A stretch of 8,017 nt of DNA, from the NCBI GenBank assembly GCA_945929285.1, contig CAMEOC010000036.1, forward strand, positions 1 to 8,017, written 5' to 3'. Shown here piece by piece: positions 6,091 to 8,017 of the stretch. Source of the DNA: an uncultured Mucispirillum sp. (lineage in GTDB: Bacteria > Chrysiogenota > Deferribacteres > Deferribacterales > Mucispirillaceae). A program made the position numbers and the translations under genes. Numbering within the stretch: the first letter of the stretch is position 1; each line of letters begins with the position of its first letter. The notes below the pieces were generated by a model that saw only the letters and a list, made by a program, of their open reading frames with translations, was not told where the DNA came from and searched no databases.

Positions 6091-6401
6091 TTTAAGATAT
6101 CCATTACATCTTTTACAGAAAGCACTCTGCCTGTACTTACTACTTTTTCATTAATAACTAAAGCAGGGGTGCTTAATATATTGTAGCTTAATATTTTCTG
6201 CATATCTGTAACATATTCTGTCTGGATATTTATACCTAATTCTTTTAATGCCTCATCTACATTAGCTTTTAATGTGTGGCAGTTTTTACAGCCAGAACCT
6301 AATACTTTAATAGATGAAATTTCTACGCTTATTTTTTCACTTCCTGCATTTTCATTACATGCTCCACCACATGAACATGATGTCTGTTTTTTAAAAAACA
6401 T
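6087..6401 (-). CDS. Thioredoxin-like small redox-active disulfide protein
   Basis: A 104-residue thioredoxin-fold protein of the small redox-active disulfide type often coded beside ArsP/UPF0718 permeases. The active site is C38-K-N-C41, preceded by a strand (K32 to G35) and followed by a helix (42-56). The cis-proline loop is S-T-P-A-L (about 79-83). In front of the fold is a cysteine-rich tail, C9-S-C11 and C15, that could bind a thiophilic metal or metalloid. The start at 6401 is preferred over the ATG at 6416, which adds five residues. A strong GGAGG (6414-6410) lies 8 nt before 6401 and is inside the longer reading frame, while 6416 has no SD and follows the permease stop codon directly. 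The end overlaps arsC. The likely job is to hand electrons or bound metalloid to its neighbours. This is inferred from context. Confidence 0.85.
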   Translation of the reverse strand: MFFKKQTSCSCGGACNENAGSEKISVEISSIKVLGSGCKNCHTLKANVDEALKELGINIQTEYVTDMQKILSYNILSTPALVINEKVVSTGRVLSVKDVMDILK

Positions 6402-6416
6402 AGTTTTTTCCTCCAT

Positions 6417-7247
6417 TTATATTAATTTGTCTATATAGTTAAATATATATCCGCTTATGATTATACCTATAATTACAATAGATATAAATGTAAATAAAAG
6501 TCTGCCTTTTACCACCTGCTTAAGAATTATAATAGAAGGCAGAGAAAGAGCAGTTACTGCCATCATAAATGCCATAACAGTTCCTAAGCCAGCACCCTTT
6601 AAGTATAGGCTTTCGGCAATTGGTATTACACCAAAAATATCTGCATACATTGGTGCACCAAGGGCAGCAGCTAAAGGCACAGCAAATAATTTATCGCTTC
6701 CTAAAACCATGCTTATATAGTTTTGTGGAATGTAATTGTGAATTAAAACACCTATTGCTACACCTATAAATATGTATAGATATACTTTTTTTAATACCTG
6801 CATTGGCTGGGCTTTTGCAAAATTTATACGCTCTTTTTTGCTAAGTGTTGCAATATCATTATTTGCATACTGGTTGTATGTTTTAAATGATGCAATATAT
6901 TTTTCCATTTTTAATTTATCTATTAATAAGCCACCTAATATGGCTAAAACTAAACCTAATACCACATATATAAGTGTAATATTCAACCCAAACATACTGC
7001 TAAGCAGCACTATTGAGCCTAAATCCACTAAAGGTGATGATATTAAAAAGGAAAATACCACACCTAAAGGAAGCCCAGCACTTACAAAACCGATAAATAA
7101 AGGTATGGAAGAACAGGAACAAAATGGCGTAATAGTTCCTAATAATGCAGCTAATATTAATGCCTTTAAGCCTTTATATTGACCTATTACCTGCCTGCTT
7201 CTTTCCGGTGGAAAATAGCTTTGAATATATGATATTATAAATATCAT
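6417..7247 (-). CDS. ArsP/UPF0718-type permease, 3' part of a frameshifted gene
   Basis: A 276-residue reading frame coding most of a membrane permease of the family that includes the organoarsenical exporter ArsP. The signature T40-P-F-C43-S-C45-S-S-I-P49 is intact, as are the S-S-P turn (70-72) and G-A-P-M-Y-A-D-I-F-G (197-206). Around seven to eight hydrophobic helices are visible, with a charged cytoplasmic loop (about 110-150). Members usually have 300-350 residues and begin with a further helix ahead of this Met. That missing start is present upstream in the other frame (7417-7271). Joining the two by adding one T gives 333 residues, with F-F-L-Y-D-T-I-K-I-F across the join, as in the family. 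The Met at 7247 has no SD and lies inside the first helix, so independent start here is unlikely. The next gene begins directly after its stop. Confidence 0.85.
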   Translation of the reverse strand: MIFIISYIQSYFPPERSRQVIGQYKGLKALILAALLGTITPFCSCSSIPLFIGFVSAGLPLGVVFSFLISSPLVDLGSIVLLSSMFGLNITLIYVVLGLVLAILGGLLIDKLKMEKYIASFKTYNQYANNDIATLSKKERINFAKAQPMQVLKKVYLYIFIGVAIGVLIHNYIPQNYISMVLGSDKLFAVPLAAALGAPMYADIFGVIPIAESLYLKGAGLGTVMAFMMAVTALSLPSIIILKQVVKGRLLFTFISIVIIGIIISGYIFNYIDKLI

Positions 7248-7270
7248 TGTTAGTAAAAGTATAAATATTT

Positions 7271-7417
7271 TTATGGTATCATATAAAAAAACTGTAAAGC
7301 TCCCCCAAGTTTGCTGTTAATATCTACACCTAAATATGAAAGCAGGCTACCTATTAACTGGTTTAAAAACTTCATACCTAAAACCTTCTCTTGAATAAAT
7401 ACCATTATTTCTTTCAT
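7271..7417 (-). pseudogene. 5' part of the frameshifted permease gene
   Basis: A 48-codon frame starting at the ATG at 7417, with AAGGAA (minus strand, about 7429-7424) 7 nt upstream, the only good ribosome site for the permease. Its first 44 residues form the amphipathic N-terminus of an ArsP-type permease and end in A-L-Q-F-F. A run of seven T (7291-7285) follows, after which this frame reads Y-M-I-P and stops at TAA (7273-7271). In the minus-one frame from the same T run the protein continues without interruption for 289 codons. As written, the gene yields only a 48-residue peptide unless ribosomes or RNA polymerase slip. I mark it as a broken gene part, but it may be a phase-off state. 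Confidence 0.75.
7285..7291 (-). other. T7 tract at the frameshift point
   Basis: Seven consecutive T on the coding (minus) strand, read as CAG TTT TTT TAT in the starting frame. Eight T, or a minus-one slip on the second TTT, restores the permease frame as F-F-L-Y-D-T. Confidence 0.8.
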
Positions 7418-7440
7418 AGTTTATTCCTTTTATTTATATA

Positions 7441-7469
7441 TTTATATATATCAATATATAATTTATCAA
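7441..7469 (-). promoter_or_regulatory. Permease promoter overlapped by an ArsR-type operator
   Basis: On the minus strand, TTGATA (7469-7464), a 17-nt spacer and TATAAA (7446-7441). Transcription should start near 7434, 17 nt before the permease ATG. A palindrome, TATATAT-CA-ATATATA (7445-7460), covers the spacer and touches the -10. The nonamer TATCAATAT (7449-7457) recurs exactly in the arsR upstream region (7824-7832), which points to ArsR as the repressor here. Confidence 0.6.
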
Positions 7470-7491
7470 AAAAAGCTTATAATAAAGCTTT
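7468..7491 (-). terminator. Terminator between arsR and the permease
   Basis: On the minus strand AAAGCTT (7491-7485) pairs with AAGCTTT (7478-7472) around a 6-nt TATTAT loop, with a T run 7474-7468. It starts 3 bases after the arsR stop. It separates arsR from the permease genes, which therefore rely on the promoter immediately downstream. Confidence 0.75.
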
Positions 7492-7494
7492 ATA

Positions 7495-7800
7495 TTAGCA
7501 GCTGCTACATTTTATACTGTTTAAAGCATCTTTATTTAAAGCACTTTCTAAAAACTTGGCAGTTTCATTATATTTACTTTTATTTATTTTATAATACATC
7601 CACTTGCCTTCTTTTGTAGCTTCCACTATGCCACTATCACACAATATTTTCATATGGTGGGAAAGGGTAGGCTGGCCAATTTCTAAATTTTCCAAAAGTT
7701 TACAGGCACATATCTGGCTGTTACCAATAAGGCTTAATATCATAAGTCTGTTTTCATCACTTAATGCTTTAAATATCTTTACAGCTGTTTTTCTTTCCAT
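7495..7800 (-). CDS. arsR: ArsR/SmtB family metalloid-sensing repressor
   Basis: A 101-residue winged-helix repressor that releases DNA when a thiophilic metal or metalloid binds. The recognition helix is in QPTLSHHMKILCDSGIV (43-59), and the wing in EGKWMYY (64-70). C31-A-C33 in the helix before it matches the C-x-C position that binds As(III) in the classic E. coli ArsR, which favours arsenic or antimony over zinc. A second cysteine pair, C98-S-S-C101, forms the very end of the protein and could be a further ligand. AAGGA lies 7 nt upstream of the ATG at 7800. The gene is followed by its own terminator and then by the metalloid genes it probably controls. ArsR-box-like repeats lie in front of both. 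Family certain; ligand inferred. Confidence 0.94.
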   Translation of the reverse strand: MERKTAVKIFKALSDENRLMILSLIGNSQICACKLLENLEIGQPTLSHHMKILCDSGIVEATKEGKWMYYKINKSKYNETAKFLESALNKDALNSIKCSSC

Positions 7801-7812
7801 GTTATAATCCTT

Positions 7813-7832
7813 ATATTGAAGCTTATCAATAT
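7813..7832. promoter_or_regulatory. Putative ArsR operator upstream of arsR
   Basis: ATATTGA (7813-7819) and TCAATAT (7826-7832) form a 7-6-7 inverted repeat, 13 bp before the arsR start and overlapping the region where its leader must begin. The arm and inner bases give TATCAATAT, the same nonamer as in the permease operator. This suits autoregulation of arsR. A matching promoter could not be placed with confidence. Confidence 0.55.
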
Positions 7833-7848
7833 GTATTTTTACCTGCCC

Positions 7849-8017
7849 TTATTTTTTACCTTTCACTTTTTCTATATGGGCTTTTATCATATCATCTACG
7901 CTACTATCCTCATAAGGCACAAGTTTTATATATTTAGTTACAGGTTTTTTATTTCTTATAATTTCACATTCTAGTGTAGTATTATACCCTTTTTCATAAA
8001 GGGCATATTTTAAATTG
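7849..8017 (-). CDS. C-terminal end of an unidentified protein, possibly PDZ
   Basis: An open frame of 55 codons enters from the right edge on the minus strand and stops with TAA at 7851-7849. The visible part begins N-L-K-Y-A-L-Y-E-K-G, then E-C-E-I-I-R-N-K-K-P-V-T-K-Y-I-K-L, and ends in a lysine-rich helix (V-D-D-M-I-K to K-G-K-K). The alternating pattern, with a helix, a strand, I-R-N-K-K and another strand, resembles the last third of a PDZ domain as found in HtrA-type proteases and other envelope proteins. This is a pattern judgement on a short fragment. Codon use and base content match the neighbours. It lies 48 bp upstream of arsR on the same strand, so read-through into arsR is possible. 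No terminator is seen between them. Confidence 0.6.
   Translation of the reverse strand, partial: NLKYALYEKGYNTTLECEIIRNKKPVTKYIKLVPYEDSSVDDMIKAHIEKVKGKK

Noticed and set aside
6772..7182. Plus-strand open frame of 136 codons across the permease
   Set aside because: Antisense to a clear permease with conserved signatures; its product has no family pattern and there is no ribosome site.
7801..7829. TTGATA-17-TATAAC as the arsR promoter
   Set aside because: The hexamers and spacing fit well, but TATAAC directly abuts the ATG, so transcription would start inside the gene after its start codon. It is probably a by-product of the operator sequence.

Overview
The window is AT-rich (A+T dominates everywhere, most strongly between genes). 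It carries ordinary bacterial genes with Shine-Dalgarno (SD) sites, sigma70-like promoters and rho-independent terminators. The gene mix is an ankyrin-repeat protein, short phosphotransacetylase, Fmt, HtpX and a metalloid-type ArsR module. It suggests a low-GC, probably anaerobic, Gram-negative-type bacterium. A deferribacterial gut organism such as Mucispirillum is my guess from memory, held with low confidence, because nothing in the window is a taxonomic marker.

Layout. Bases 1-656 (+) hold the 3' end of an ankyrin-repeat gene, followed by a long-loop hairpin. Bases 756-788 are three tandem 11-bp units just upstream of a promoter. A PilZ-like gene (875-1285, +) follows, and its tail lies 5 bp from a convergent minus-strand operon: pta (3411-2416), a TauE/SafE-type permease (2414-1575) and a small membrane protein (1587-1291). 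A compact divergent promoter region (3412-3519) drives pta leftwards and fmt (3520-4446) rightwards. The fmt promoter sits so close to the ATG that the mRNA is predicted to be leaderless. htpX (4662-5570, +) follows a 215-bp AT-rich gap and ends at a clear terminator, then two related hairpins (5621-5691).

The right third is a minus-strand metalloid-resistance-type module: arsR (7800-7495), a terminator, an ArsR-box-like operator with its own promoter, a TPFCSCS-type permease, a CxxC thioredoxin-like protein and a thioredoxin-linked ArsC-type reductase. The last two overlap by ATGA. As given, the permease gene is broken by one missing T in a run of seven T. Its first 44 codons and its last 289 codons lie in two frames that join cleanly if one T is added. 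This is either a mutation, a sequencing error, or a slippage or phase-variation switch, and it is the most interesting point in the window. The right edge (7849-8017, -) is the C-terminal end of another protein, possibly a PDZ-containing one.

How the genes fit together: ArsR would sense a thiophilic metalloid and release the permease promoter. The reductase would reduce arsenate using the neighbouring CxxC protein or a general thioredoxin, and the permease would export the product. Pta and the TauE-type exporter are a pairing known from sulfonate (Xsc) degradation, but no xsc gene is in the window.
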